Shown here piece by piece: positions 38,401-48,162 of a DNA stretch of 64,000 nt. The notes beneath the pieces are model-generated. The model was not told the DNA's origin. It worked only from the letters and a program-made list of their open reading frames with translations, and made no database searches. How positions within the stretch are numbered: the first letter of the stretch is position 1; each line of letters begins with the position of its first letter. Origin of the DNA: Yponomeuta sedellus (lineage: Eukaryota; Arthropoda; Insecta; Lepidoptera; Yponomeutidae); assembly GCA_934045075.1 (NCBI GenBank), contig OW203734.1:3530269-3594268 (forward strand). Reading direction: 5' to 3'. The position numbers were made by a program, and so were the translations under genes.

Positions 38401-41400
38401 TAAGTCGTTTCACAGCGTCACTAGCTAATTGCGGCTACTGTGTCAAGGTTAATGCAAATCGGACTAGATAACGCGAAAGTGCATCAGAAAAACAGGTTCG
38501 GATATCTAAAATTGCACTCAATACCTAGACGCTACAAGGTTGCTAATCGAATGGCTCTTGTCTATCCTCGTGATTACCTAATTACTGCATAAAAGTTTAT
38601 TGTAACTTACTGAAGTTATTGACACAGTAATATTATGAAATCAGTCAGGTATGTTACTCCACTGAGTTATTGACACAGTAACATTATGAAATCAGCAATA
38701 TTATGAAGTATGTCACTCCACTGAGTTATTGACGAAATCAGTCAGGTATGTCACTCCACTGAGTTATTGACACAGTAACATTATGAAATCAGTAATATTA
38801 TGAAGTTTGTCACTCCACTGAGTTATTGACACAGTAACATTATGAAATCAGTAATATTATGAAGTATGTCACTCCACTGCTGCACATAGGCATCTCCCAA
38901 TATTATGTTAGAAGGAAAAATTATCAATTACCAACTGAGTTAAGTAACATGCGTGTGATTAATACTTATTAATGTTAGCTTACATATAGAACAAAAGTAA
39001 TTAACTAGGCTAAGCTGTGTCGTGGGCGACGAACCTATATACTCGCACATACTTATTATATGTACTTAGCATAGGGGGGGTTCTTTCATTCAATTTTTTT
39101 TATAGTAATGATGGCCGATGGGGCCGAAAAGTTAAAAAAAGGCCTTATGTCGGCAGGCTCGGAGTAGGATGACCAGTCACAAGATTGACAGAAGATCTCA
39201 TCCAAGTGGCAGGAAGACGTTGTGTGCAAGCCTATTCCAACCAATCTTATTGGAAATCAACGGAAGACGCCCATGTCCAGCAATGGACTTCTTGTGGCTG
39301 AATGATGATAATTTTATAGTAGAAGTTACTTAGCAAACTGATATAATAACACAACGTGGCGCTTTTTAGGGGAGGGCTATGTCCAGCAGTGGACTAGTAT
39401 AGCCTGACGATGACGATACCTTAGCAAACTTCTTCATAACTTCTGACAGTAAGGCTCGCCACTGTCTTACAATCCTCCACCAACCCGGACTGTGGCCTAT
39501 GGCCCCGTGGAGTATGGCCTAACCTTCCTGCGATGCAGAAGACACCCGTGCCCCAGCAGTGGGGACATACAAAGGGTTGATAGCATATCATACTTAGAAA
39601 AAGCGTCCCGCGCTTCCCTTACAGCAAAAGTCCCACTTAGATTAGACCGTTTTTTTTATGACATCATGTTTTCAAAAAAATATTTACACAAATTTGCAGA
39701 AAAGGTAAATAATCACTAGACCCCTCCCCCCTTTCATCAAAAGTAAAGTGAAATCCCCCCACCCATAGGGCCACCATGCCCCGCTGGTACTTGCGTTATC
39801 TTAAGGACTTATTTTGTTTTTTAATGTATTATAATTTATAATGTGTAATAGTGTTATCTTTTTGTTCAAGTTAACTTTAATTTTATGTAACTCTATCGCA
39901 TTAGGTACCTGTAATGATAGATGGTAAGTGGCGATACAAATAAATAAATAATAATGACATCCACTCAACACAATCATTGTGTTGTCCTGGCTCCACAGTT
40001 AGGACATCCTGTGATATGGTAATCGTGTAATCACATCGTCACAATGGAAATACGCACCCAGACTGAGGCCATTTCTACGTATCAAGTAAGGCGTTCTCCA
40101 CTCCAGTGGGCATCAAACCCACGATCTCGCTTTTGGTAGTCGACAGTTTTAACCGCTGGACCAACGAGGCCTGATCTGCTTCTCCAGCTGGACTTAAACC
40201 CGTTCAAAGATTAAGCCCCGGTTTCTGGTACCTACACTAAGAAGCCGAGTATTGTACAATGGTTCGAAATTTCACTGATGCCGGTGAGTCGCCCATTAGC
40301 TCAGTTGGAAGAGCGCTGGCACGGATAGCCAGAGGTCGCGGGTTCGAATCCCGGCATGGGAGGAATTTTTAGCCTCTAAATTTATAAAGCATTTTTAAAA
40401 CCTATTTAGAGGCTAAAAATTCCACCCATGCCGGGATTCGAACCTGCGACCTCTAGCACGGATAGCCAGAGGTCGCGGGATCGAATCCCGGCATGGGTGG
40501 AATTTTTAGATTCTAAATAGGTTTAATAGGTTATTAAAATTGTCCTTAGCACGGGTTAGTGCATTAAAAAGAATATAGTCAAAAGATAGTCAAGCGTGTT
40601 AACTGCTAGATAGACGAGGAAGTAACTTGACTGTCCCACGGCCTTAATTCCTATCTATTTCTACAGCTGGACCTAATCCCCTTCAAAGACTACTCCGTGG
40701 AGCTGCCCCACCTCATCCACACAGCCAACTCGACCCTGATCGACCTCAGTCTGGTGAACGTAACCACGAGCAGCGACTACAATGCCTCGCGGCTGGCCTG
40801 GCACGCGATACTGGTCTCCACCGACGCGGCAACGGACACCATGCATTACACGATGCGGAAGAGTCTCGATGATGAGCACACGCCTGGCGTTTTCGAGGTG
40901 AGTCCCCGGTCAGAGCGATTTTTCTTCATAAATAGATGCTTATTAATATACTTTACATTTCTCATGTTCGGTAAGTAGGTTCTTATTACCTCCAAATGGG
41001 GCTTGTAGGTGACTAATTTGCGCTCTAGGGTAATAATAATAATGTAGCTAGAAAAGCCGCTTTGCTATTCAGCCTTGTCTTCGTGTGAGTAATAGTCATC
41101 AATTTTAAATATCGACCGGCGCGAAGCTCAATTTCGTTCTTCGAAAACTTTTACTTTAAAATGTTTTATTCTTGTAATGCCGGCTTTTTTCTACTTACCT
41201 CACAATCGAGATTTAAAACAGAATAGTTAGCTCGGGTGTAAGCACCAATTGCACCCTCGAACTATAGGCGCCCTCGCTGCGCTCATGCGCCTAAATATCT
41301 CGGGCCGCAATTGATGCCTTACAGCCCTTGGCTACTAATCTACTATTATTGGACACGAACATCAATAACAGTCTGTTAGCTTTTAGAATATACCTCGGGC

Positions 41401-44400
41401 GCTAGATTAGGCTTCGGTTTACGCCGAAAGCCCACTAGTGTAATATTACTTCCTGCTCTGTATAAAACTTTTCTTATTAAGTTTACTTAATTAAGTGTCA
41501 CATTAGTTCCGATATTTCTATTACACGAATATATCCGATAGTAGCCGAGGTATATTCTAAAAGCTAATAGACTGTAATTGATGAATTATTTAACTAATAT
41601 AAGTATGGAAGGTACATAATACATTCTGTGTACTAAGTATCGGGAATTTGCCAATAAAACAAAAAATACAAATTATTCATCTAAATTTATTTAATCGCCT
41701 TCAAAGTAGGCCCCATCGCTTGCAATACAACATCTCCACCGCTTCACCCAGTCTTCCATACATTTTTCATAGGCTATTTGCGGTATGGCCTTTAGCTCAT
41801 TCAGCGAATTTTCTTTTATGGCTTCTATCGACTCAAAACGTTTTCCTCGAAGTGGTAATTTTAACTTGGGAAATAAAAAAAAGTCAGACGGAGCCATATC
41901 AGGTGAATACGGTGCTTGGTCGAGAACTTTTGTTGAATTTTTCGCTAAAAACTCTTTCACTATTGGCTGTGTGTGATGGTGCATTATCATGGTGCAGCAT
42001 CCATAAGTTGTGTTGCCACAAATCTGGACGTTTTCGGCGTATACTCTCACGCAAACGCTTCATGACGCCTAAATAATATTCTTTATTCACTGTTTCTCCC
42101 TCTGGAAGGAATTCGGAGTGAACCATACCACGGTAGTCAAAAAAAACTGTCAGCATCACCTTGATTTTGGAGCGACTTTGCCGCGGTTTTTTGGGTTTCG
42201 GCTCGTTTTCGAGACGCCATTCTGAAGACTGTTGGCTTGTTTGCATGTCGTACTCATAAACCCATGTCTCGTCGCCAGTTATTATACGTTTCATAAAGGT
42301 CGGATCCGTAGAAGCTCGGGAAACCATGTCTTCAGCGACATGCTTTCGCTGCGCTTTTTGAACAAAATTAAGCTCTTTTGGAACTAGTCGAGAGGCGACG
42401 CGTTTCATGCCTAAAATGTCAATGAGAATGTTGTGGACGGACTTAAAAGATATGTTCACCTCACTAGCCAACTCTCTCAGACTCATACGTCGATTTTCGA
42501 GCACTAGCTTCTTGATTCTGTCGATGTTTTCTTTGGTCATAGCGGTTGAAGGTCTACCAGAACGAGGCAAGTCTACTACTACTTCTCGGCCTTCTTTAAA
42601 AGCCTTATACCATTCATAACCTCTTGTTTTACGCGATTTATTACGCGAAATACCTACGGCGAATCGATATACACGATTCGCCGTAGGTATTTCGCAACAT
42701 TTTTAGTGATTCACCACATGAAATATCATTTGAAACACAAAATTTAAGGCACACTCTTTGTTCAACAATATTTTCCATTGTAAAAATCGCCGAGGACTCA
42801 AAACTATGACCAACAAAAAGTGTAGTTTAAAACAAATTAAATGACAGACCCCGCTCAAATTTTGCGCGCTAAATCAGTACAGCTGCCAACATGCAGTAAA
42901 AAAATTAAAACGACCTCTTTTACGCGGGTCTTTTTATTGACATATTCCCGACACTTTTTACACAGAGTAGTATAATTAGAACAAATCAGAGAGTTTCAAA
43001 GCCACCTTCCCACAAAATCCCAAAGATGGCGCTGTCCATCGACTTCAAAAAACTGTGTGGGGATTTACATCTTCCTCTTCTTCAGGCTTTATTAGTTAGT
43101 CCACTGCCTGCTGGACATAGCCCTCCCCTAATGAGCGCAAGGTTGTGCCATCATTGGGGGGCATCAAACTTTAATCTGTGACAAACTGATGTGTTCGTAA
43201 GTGGTTGGTTGCTTGTTGTTATTGTCCGTTGAAATAGAAAGAAAATATCAAACACAAAATACGGCGATTTCCGAGGACTCTGATACGGACTGAACTGGAC
43301 TGTACGCGTTACGAAGTTTTTTTTTACCAACTTATCGAGAAACGAGTGGTGTTTGTGTGTTGTATGAAAGCTATTAAGTTAGAAGGGCTGGTAATAAAAG
43401 TAAAGTATCCATCAATATGTTCATTATATTTTAAGGACACCTTTGCATTGACTCCGATATCGGAGTCCAGTCTTAGCCAAGCCTTCAATGTAGTAAGTAG
43501 ATATCAGTGTTCAAGAAGTCGATGCCAGGTTACATTCGAGAGCTACTTTTAAAAAGCCAACACGCAGAGAACAAATACGAAATATTCTAGAGAAATAGAG
43601 TATAAAATGAATGAACCGAATGAACTAATGACCACGATATGCATGACACATTAGTTTTTTTTAATGTAGTAAGATGATTTTAGGCAAGCAACACAGCCCC
43701 ATGTAGCCAAGAATAAGTCTATAGACAGCGCCATCTTTGGGATTTTGTGAAAAGGTGGGTCTGAAACTCTCTCATTATATTTTGGTTATGTAAATTTCCG
43801 TAATTATTGTATTAAAAGACGTACATATGCAGTGCTGTGCATGCCTATTAATGGCAAATCCTGGCTGTATTTTAATGTAATATAATAATGACGACCTCTA
43901 TGGCGTAGCGGTAGCGCGTCTGCCTACCATGCAAGAGGGGGACCCAGCCGAAATTCGAACCCGGGAGGGTTCGAATCCCGGCTGGGAACAAAAAAAAAAC
44001 AGGTCTCGGATGTTTACATGTTTGTAATGTCGTTGTTTCTGGTTCCCATCCCACGACACAGGGTATCCTAGTGTGGGGCCAGAAGCAATGCATGTGCCAG
44101 TATGTAAATGTTATGTTATGTTAATCTGTAATATTGTCTAGGATAGACGTTGGTGTGCCGTTTCAAATAAACAAATTAAACAGGACATTACATAAGAAAC
44201 ATGTGCAAATGCAAGCTTATCTGTAAGAGATTTCTTCTAGCAAACCTTGGTCAGAGAAGCAGTAAAAAACAGGTCTATATACGTGTAGGAAATAAACTAC
44301 ATAGACTGCAATAACCCTTAACAATGGCCTAAGCAGAAATAATACCCTACATAGACTAAATAGCTGTAAAAATAAATAAATAAAATATATAGTAAATAAT

Positions 44401-47400
44401 AAATAAGTTTATTCCCGACCAGGTGGGATGACGATCTGCGAAAAACTGCCGGCAGATGCTGGATGCGGCAAGCTGAAGACAGGGCGCTATGGCGCTTATT
44501 AGGGGAGGGTTCTGTCCTGCAGTGGACTACATAATATAGCCTGAAGAAGAAGAAGAAATAACTTTATAGCTCAAAGTTATGATAGAGATACGAGTAAATA
44601 GTGCTCTTTCAACTGCTTCTTAAATGTACCAATTGTGGGACTAGCGCATATTTTCGGTGGCAGTGCATTCCACCTTATTCATTTCATCCCGGATTAACTT
44701 ACTTGATTTTTAGTCGGAAGAGTCCGACCAGGGAGCCGATTCTCGCCCATGCGAATTGAAAGCGTAGACGCAAAATATTCGAAGGCACATTTGTCGCATA
44801 AAAATAAGAAAAGATTACTCAACAGAGTCTTTAGACATTTATTTTCTCATTCGAATTCAATCTAGCATGGCGTTCGGAATACAAATTTTGACTGTCTGAT
44901 TAGACCCAGGGAGCCAATTCTCACTTCATAAGCAAATAATTGGTATACGACTCTAAGGCTTATGACTTGGACTTCTACGTAAAGAGTCGAGCGACATCCA
45001 AAATATTTATTCAGAACGCCATGCTAGATTGAATTCGAATAAGAAAATAAATGTTTCATGACTCTGTCGCGTTATCTTATTTTTATGCGACAAATCTTCT
45101 TCAGGCTATATTAGTCCACTGCTGGACATAGCCCTCCCCTAATGAACGCCATAGCGCAAGGTTGTGCCATCCCTGGTTAATGCCCATAATCCCCACGCTG
45201 GGCATGCGGGTTGGGGATCGCAGTTTGGTGATATTGTACTGCAGGCGCTGCTGCCCACCCCCCGGTTTGCGTCCTTTAGTCGCCTTTTACGACACCCGCG
45301 GCATGCGACAAATGTCTAAGCCGTATTCGTCAATCGTACGAAAACATTTTATCTTCGCAGGTGATCGAGCTCAAAACCCCCGAGTCGTACGCGCATGACG
45401 ACGGCGGTTTCGTTGTGTTCAGGCCTGTCGGCTACACGGAGCCCGAGCGCGGGGTTACCACATCTACCCCCGCGCATGTCTACGCTTTCAACAGGTAGGA
45501 ACCAGTCCGTCTCAGATTCATTAGCATGCTACAGCCCTTTTCAGCCTGTTTACTAAATGCAGCCCGATCGCGCGGTTACCACTTATACCGCCGCGCATAT
45601 TTACGCTTTCAACAAGGAGGGACAGTCCGAATCAGATCCACTACCATGCTACAGTCTTTTTCCACCCTGTTCACTAAATGCAGTCCGAGCGCGCCGTTAC
45701 CACTTTCACCGCGCATGTCTACGCTTTCAACAGGTATAGACAGTCCGTTACATACCCATGTCTAAAGTACAGTCCTCTAGGCCTGTTGGCTACAAGAAGC
45801 CAGAGCGCGATGTTACCACTTCGACCGCCGTGCATGTCTATTTCAAGAGGTATTGTCATCTCCGGTATATACTGGCTATCCATGTTTCGGTTATAGTGGA
45901 CCTCTAGACCAACAACTTAGATTACAGGACCAACAGATATGGAGTCCGTTTCAGGCCCATTTTTATGGTACAGCCGTTTCCGCTCTGTTGACTATAGGCA
46001 GCTAGAGCGTGAAGTCGCTATTACCACCGCCGCGCATGTCTAAGCTTTTAGCAGTTATGGACAGTCCGTTACAGATCTATGTCAGTACAGTCCACTCTCG
46101 GGCTGTTGACTATACGGCGCAATAGCGCGGAAACGATAGAGGTCCGATAAAAAATGGCCATAACTGGACTCTATCCTTTTGTTATACAGGCGTGAGTTTA
46201 TATATATATGGTGTAATTAATGTAAGTCAAATCCTTTTACAGATCGTCCCTTGCGCGGGACGGCACGGCCAATGCGTTCTACCGCGAGTTCGACAAAGAC
46301 AAACTGCTGGTGCAGGATATGGTTGTCTCTTTCGGCGAGACCGGCGACGGATTCTACAAACAACACAATTATACCGCCTGGTGAGTCGTAATCATTTGTC
46401 ATTTTTTCGGGTTCCATAGACGTTGGAGGAAAGTTGTGTAAAAATACTGTAGCTGATTTAAAATAACTAAAACTTTTAAAATGAACTGAAGTCGATGAGT
46501 GCCGACGCGACTTTATTACAGGTGCCTATTAAATTAAAAGTTATTTATTTACATAAGCAATGAAATAAATGGTGTTTGAGTCTCTCGATTGAAGTTTCAT
46601 AGAGGCCTGCCCTTTCTAAAGATTCATATTTTACTCTTCTATGAAAACAAAACGTTGTTTAAAAATATTAATTCAACAAAACGTCAACAAAAATAATACT
46701 TATTCGAATTAGGAGTAAATTGCTGCACTGCAATAAAATAAACCCCCTACAATAATAATACATCAGACCAGAAATCATGTCGGACAGTATACGTTAGTAA
46801 ACAGCCTAAAAGTAAATGGTTTTATATTTTAAAATAAAACTAGAATATTTTTCTAAATTGTAACACGTCTTTAATAGCTCGCAGCTGGACACAGAACATT
46901 AACAGCGGCCAGTAACCTCTAACACTTCTTCACCGAATGTCCACGGTGGTCATTAGCTAACCCGTAACCCTCACGATAGCTATTAGCGAACACCTGGCCA
47001 TTTCCTGCAGAAAGTTCACAGCAGCCATTAGTTAACACTTCACCCTTCCCCGCGAGACTTTCACAGGAGCCATTAGTTAACCCTTCATCCTTCCCCGCAG
47101 GACGTTAACTAACCACTGGCCCTTTCCAGCTGGAAACCGTTGGTTAGCTAACCTTTCATCTTTTCCCGCAGAACGTTGCCGGCGGCCATTAGCTATTCCC
47201 TTCCCCACAAGTCATTGACGACAGGGATTAGCTAATCCTTCACCCTTCCCCGCAGGATGTTAATGGCGGCCACTAGATAAGCTTTCAACCCTCCCCACAG
47301 GACGGTCATGGCGGTTATTAGCTAACCCCAGGCCCTTTCTTGCTGGACATTCAATTCGGTCATTAGATAGCCCCAGACTTTTCCCTGCAGGGCGTTCACA

Positions 47401-48162
47401 GCGGCCATTAGTTAACCTTCACCTACATTCTATTTGCTGAATGTCAATGTGCAATGTAAAATGAGAGTGAAAGCCGTTACGTTTACGGCGATCATTAGCT
47501 AACCGTTAACTCTTCACTCTTGCCCGCAAAACTTTCACAGCACCTATTAGTTAACCCTTCACATTTCCCTGCAGGACGTTCACAGCAGCCATTAGTTAAC
47601 CTCCACCTACATTTTATTTGCTGAATGTCATTGTGCAATGTAAAATGAGAGTGAAAACTGTTACCATTGACGGCGACCATTAGCTAACCGCTAACCCTTC
47701 ACCCTTTCCCGCAGGACGGTCACGTCGACCATGAGAATCACCCTGACCCTTCCCCGCAGGACGTTAATGGCGGCCATTAGCTAACCTCTCACCCTTCCCC
47801 ACAGGACGTTCACGGCGGTTATTAGCTAACCCTTCACCCTTCCGTGCAGGACGTTCACGCCGGCCATTAGATAACTCCTGACCCTTCCCCGCAGGACGTT
47901 CCCGGCGGCCATTAGATACCCCCTGACCCTTCCCCGCAGGACGTTCACAGCGGCCATTAGCTAACCCGCGACCGTTCCCCGCAGGACGTTGACGGCGGGC
48001 TACGGCGCGCCGCCGGCGGAGGGCTTCTCGCTGTTCGTGGTGCTGGTGATCTCCATCGGGCTGGGCGTGCCGGCGCTGCTGGCGCTGTCGGCCGTGGCGC
48101 TCGTGCTGCGCCGCCGCTGCCGGCCTGGCAACGCGCCGCGCCGCCTCAGCGACCACGACTGA
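32409..48162 (+). CDS. GLMP: Glycosylated lysosomal membrane protein (GLMP/NCU-G1 homologue), 7 coding exons
   Basis: Type I membrane glycoprotein of the lysosome; in mammals it stabilises the lysosomal transporter MFSD1. Exons: 32409-32486, 33203-33448, 36489-36680, 40667-40897, 45361-45494, 46243-46380, 47985-48162 (1197 nt, 398 aa; human 406). Visible: signal peptide MFPPTIAMHLQTLLIFIALS...AQ, seven N-glycosylation sequons (NTT, NTT, NRT, NST, NVT, NAS, NYT), family segments FSLVIDELIEYND, SYPLRGLRWN, HLIHTANSTLIDLSLVNVT and FKDYSVELP, one C-terminal transmembrane helix (~352-377) and a short basic tail RRRCRPGNAPRRLSDHD. The mammalian tail tyrosine sorting motif is absent. Introns 2-4 are crowded with transposons; exons 5 and 7 are flanked by copies of themselves or of their splice sites. 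Reading frame intact. Confidence 0.9.
32936..33114 (-). mobile_element. Helitron-like element (family D), inverted
   Basis: CTAGCTGACCCAGCG at the left and GATTTTTATATTATAGA at the right, in GLMP intron 1, ~90 bp before exon 2. Confidence 0.6.
33203..33448 (+). CDS. GLMP: GLMP exon 2
   Basis: 82 codons, phase 0 to 0. Encodes LLYIRADGVHDTIHQVWDFT, TIIFAIGKVNTTLKIDW, FIWSDWPQYSFSLVIDE, corresponding to human LLHIRAVGTNSTLHYVW. Confidence 0.92.
33590..33725 (-). mobile_element. LINE ORF2 C-terminal fragment
   Basis: Minus-strand translation RPFWTRAAQDCCHWRELEDA followed by FAKRHSEVRDLI matches the usual end of lepidopteran RTE-type ORF2. Confidence 0.55.
34412..34477. repeat. Perfect palindrome, 32-bp arms, 2-nt loop
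   Basis: TTGGCACTAACACAAAAGTT... followed after AA by its exact reverse complement. Located in GLMP intron 2. Confidence 0.95.
34725..34908. mobile_element. Fold-back tRNA-like SINE dimer (family A)
   Basis: A minus-strand tRNA-like half is followed directly by a plus-strand half, giving a ~60-bp-arm hairpin from AACCTATTTAGA to TCTAAATAGGTT. A second, similarly built structure is at 40388-40576. Confidence 0.7.
35256..35384. mobile_element. MITE, ~129 bp
   Basis: TIRs TAACCCCGGTTTCTGGTACA and TGTACGAGAAACTGGGGGTTA (inverse), ~20 bp, imperfect. A partial end recurs at 40215. Confidence 0.65.
36489..36680 (+). CDS. GLMP: GLMP exon 3
   Basis: 64 codons, phase 0 to 0. The acceptor CACTCGCAG|CTG is the only one keeping phase and joins SLVIDE to LIEYND as in the family. 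Donor GTCGGT is weak. Confidence 0.85.
36865..36995 (-). mobile_element. SINE (family C) fragment with RTE-like tail
   Basis: TAGTCCACTGCTGGACATAG...CCCATAATCCCCACGCTGGG in GLMP intron 3. Confidence 0.6.
37128..37292 (+). mobile_element. tRNA-like SINE (family A)
   Basis: Family flank, then CGCCCATTAGCTCAGTTGG, AGCGCTGGCACGGATAGCCA, GGTCGTGGGTCCGAATCCC. One of the best tRNA-like copies, but embedded in family flanks. Confidence 0.65.
37966..38325 (-). mobile_element. 5S-like SINE (family B), full-length
   Basis: The minus-strand head has CTCGTGGCCTAGTCGAAACG, GAGTTAAGCAATAACAGGCG and CTGGATGGGTGACCATCCC, then body and tail to position 37966. Confidence 0.7.
38612..38884. repeat. Tandem repeat, 45-64-bp unit, ~5 copies
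   Basis: Unit contains TATGTCACTCCACTGAGTTA and TTGACACAGTAACATTATGA; copies differ mainly by internal deletions. GLMP intron 3. Confidence 0.85.
39110..39300 (+). mobile_element. RTE-like LINE, 3' end fragment
   Basis: Translates to RLTEDLIQVAGRRCVQAYSN, QSYWKSTEDAHVQQWTSCG then stop, a standard RTE ORF2 terminus. Confidence 0.65.
39430..39582 (+). mobile_element. 5S-like SINE (family B), 5'-truncated
   Basis: Body and tail of the family with small deletions. Confidence 0.6.
40084..40172 (-). mobile_element. tRNA-like SINE head
   Basis: The minus strand reads GGCCTCGTTGGTCCAGCGGT ... GATCGTGGGTTTGATGCCCA, with recognisable A and B boxes but no complete cloverleaf. Confidence 0.45.
40180..40215 (+). 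pseudogene. Degenerate copy of the GLMP intron 3/exon 4 junction
   Basis: TTCTCCAG|CTGGACTTAAACCCGTTCAAAGATTAA matches the real TTCTACAG|CTGGACCTAATCCCCTTCAAAGACTAC in overall order. If used as an exon it meets a stop after eight codons. It lies ~480 bp upstream of exon 4. Confidence 0.7.
40258..40576. mobile_element. tRNA-like SINE (family A) plus fold-back dimer
   Basis: 40258-40385 is a plus-strand copy; 40388-40525 is an inverted pair of tRNA-like halves meeting at CTCTAGCACGGATAGCCAGA, followed by the family tail. Confidence 0.65.
40667..40897 (+). CDS. GLMP: GLMP exon 4
   Basis: 77 codons, phase 0 to 0. Encodes LDLIPFKDYSVELPHLIHTA, NSTLIDLSLVNVTTSSDYNA and the HTPGVFE end. A degenerate copy of its first ~25 bp with acceptor lies upstream at 40180-40215. 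Confidence 0.93.
41368..41575. mobile_element. MITE, 208 bp
   Basis: ~30-bp TIRs ACAGTCTGTTAGCTTTTAGA... and inverse, one mismatch in the first 20. GLMP intron 4. Confidence 0.75.
41691..42778 (-). pseudogene. Mariner transposase, frameshifted and interrupted
   Basis: N-terminal helix-turn-helix region, GREVVVDLPRSGRPST linker, GDETWVY (first Asp), HHDNAPSHT (second Asp), then in another frame SPDMAPSDFFLFPKLK (third Asp, 34 residues on). A one-base shift near 41975-41985 separates the last two. A 51-bp palindrome at 42645-42695 with in-frame stops after it breaks the N-terminal part. Native start at 42778. Confidence 0.88.
42645..42695. repeat. Palindrome inside mariner, 22-bp arms, 7-nt loop
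   Basis: GCGAAATACCTACGGCGAAT... and its exact inverse. One arm is native mariner coding sequence; the other is an inverted duplicate inserted next to it. Confidence 0.9.
42990..43773. mobile_element. TIR element (~780 bp) with nested SINE
   Basis: ~50-bp TIRs AGAGAGTTTCAAAGCCACCT... and inverse ...AGATGGCGCTGTC. A family C SINE fragment (43076-43168) sits inside. No ORF recognised. Confidence 0.7.
43886..44110 (+). mobile_element. tRNA-like SINE (family H)
   Basis: Head CGACCTCTATGGCGTAGCGG...GGGTTCGAATCCCGG; body TCTGGTTCCCATCCCACGAC and CAGAAGCAATGCATGTGCCA. The body also occurs at 584-690. Confidence 0.6.
44405..44535 (+). mobile_element. RTE LINE 3' end
   Basis: GATCTGCGAAAAACTGCCGG...GGGCGCTATGGCGCTTATTA, same as 51205-51310, ending in GAAGAAGAAGAAG. 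Confidence 0.65.
45092..45305 (-). mobile_element. SINE (family C), near-complete
   Basis: Runs from the RTE-like tail (inverse) to GTCGCCTTTTACGACACCCG; ends ~55 bp before GLMP exon 5. Confidence 0.65.
45361..45494 (+). CDS. GLMP: GLMP exon 5
   Basis: 134 nt, phase 0 to 2. Encodes VIELKTPESYAHDDGGFVVF, RPVGYTEPERGVTTSTPAHV, YAFN. Its 3' part and donor are repeated several times in the following intron. Confidence 0.9.
45420..46135 (+). repeat. Tandem, decaying copies of GLMP exon 5 with its donor
   Basis: After exon 5, about five copies of a ~115-bp unit contain CGCGGTTACCAC, GCATGTCTACGCTTTCAACA and the intronic GACAGTCCGTTACAGA, starting near 45532, 45655, 45772, 45960 and 46090. One copy (45732) keeps CAACAG|GTATAG; others lost GT. 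Confidence 0.9.
46243..46380 (+). CDS. GLMP: GLMP exon 6
   Basis: 138 nt, phase 2 to 2. Encodes SSLARDGTANAFYREFDKDK ... VVSFGETGDGFYKQHNYTAW, the membrane-proximal lumenal part (compare human FGASTGPGYWDQHYLSWS). Confidence 0.9.
46890..47984 (+). repeat. Decoy acceptor array before GLMP exon 7
   Basis: About 20 degenerate copies of a ~46-bp unit, CCCTTCCCCGCAGGACGTTC then ACGGCGGCCATTAGCTAAC, ending at the true acceptor GTTCCCCGCAG|GACGTTGACGG. A ~190-bp higher-order duplication with TTTGCTGAATGTCA occurs at 47406-47520 and 47599-47700. Confidence 0.95.
47985..48162 (+). CDS. GLMP: GLMP exon 7 (transmembrane helix, stop)
   Basis: 178 nt including TGA. Encodes GYGAPPAEG, the hydrophobic FSLFVVLVISIGLGVPALLA helix and a 17-residue cytosolic tail. 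Very GC-rich, unlike the rest of the gene. Its last 80 bp plus trailing bases form the unit of a downstream minisatellite. Confidence 0.88.

Larger units (their letters stand above)
41640..42951 (-). mobile_element. Mariner element, inactivated
   Basis: 1.3 kb with TIRs TCGGGAATTTGCCAATAAAA (left) and TCGGGAATATGTCAATAAAA (right, inverse). It encodes a broken transposase of the D,D34D class on the minus strand. Inserted in GLMP intron 4. Confidence 0.9.
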
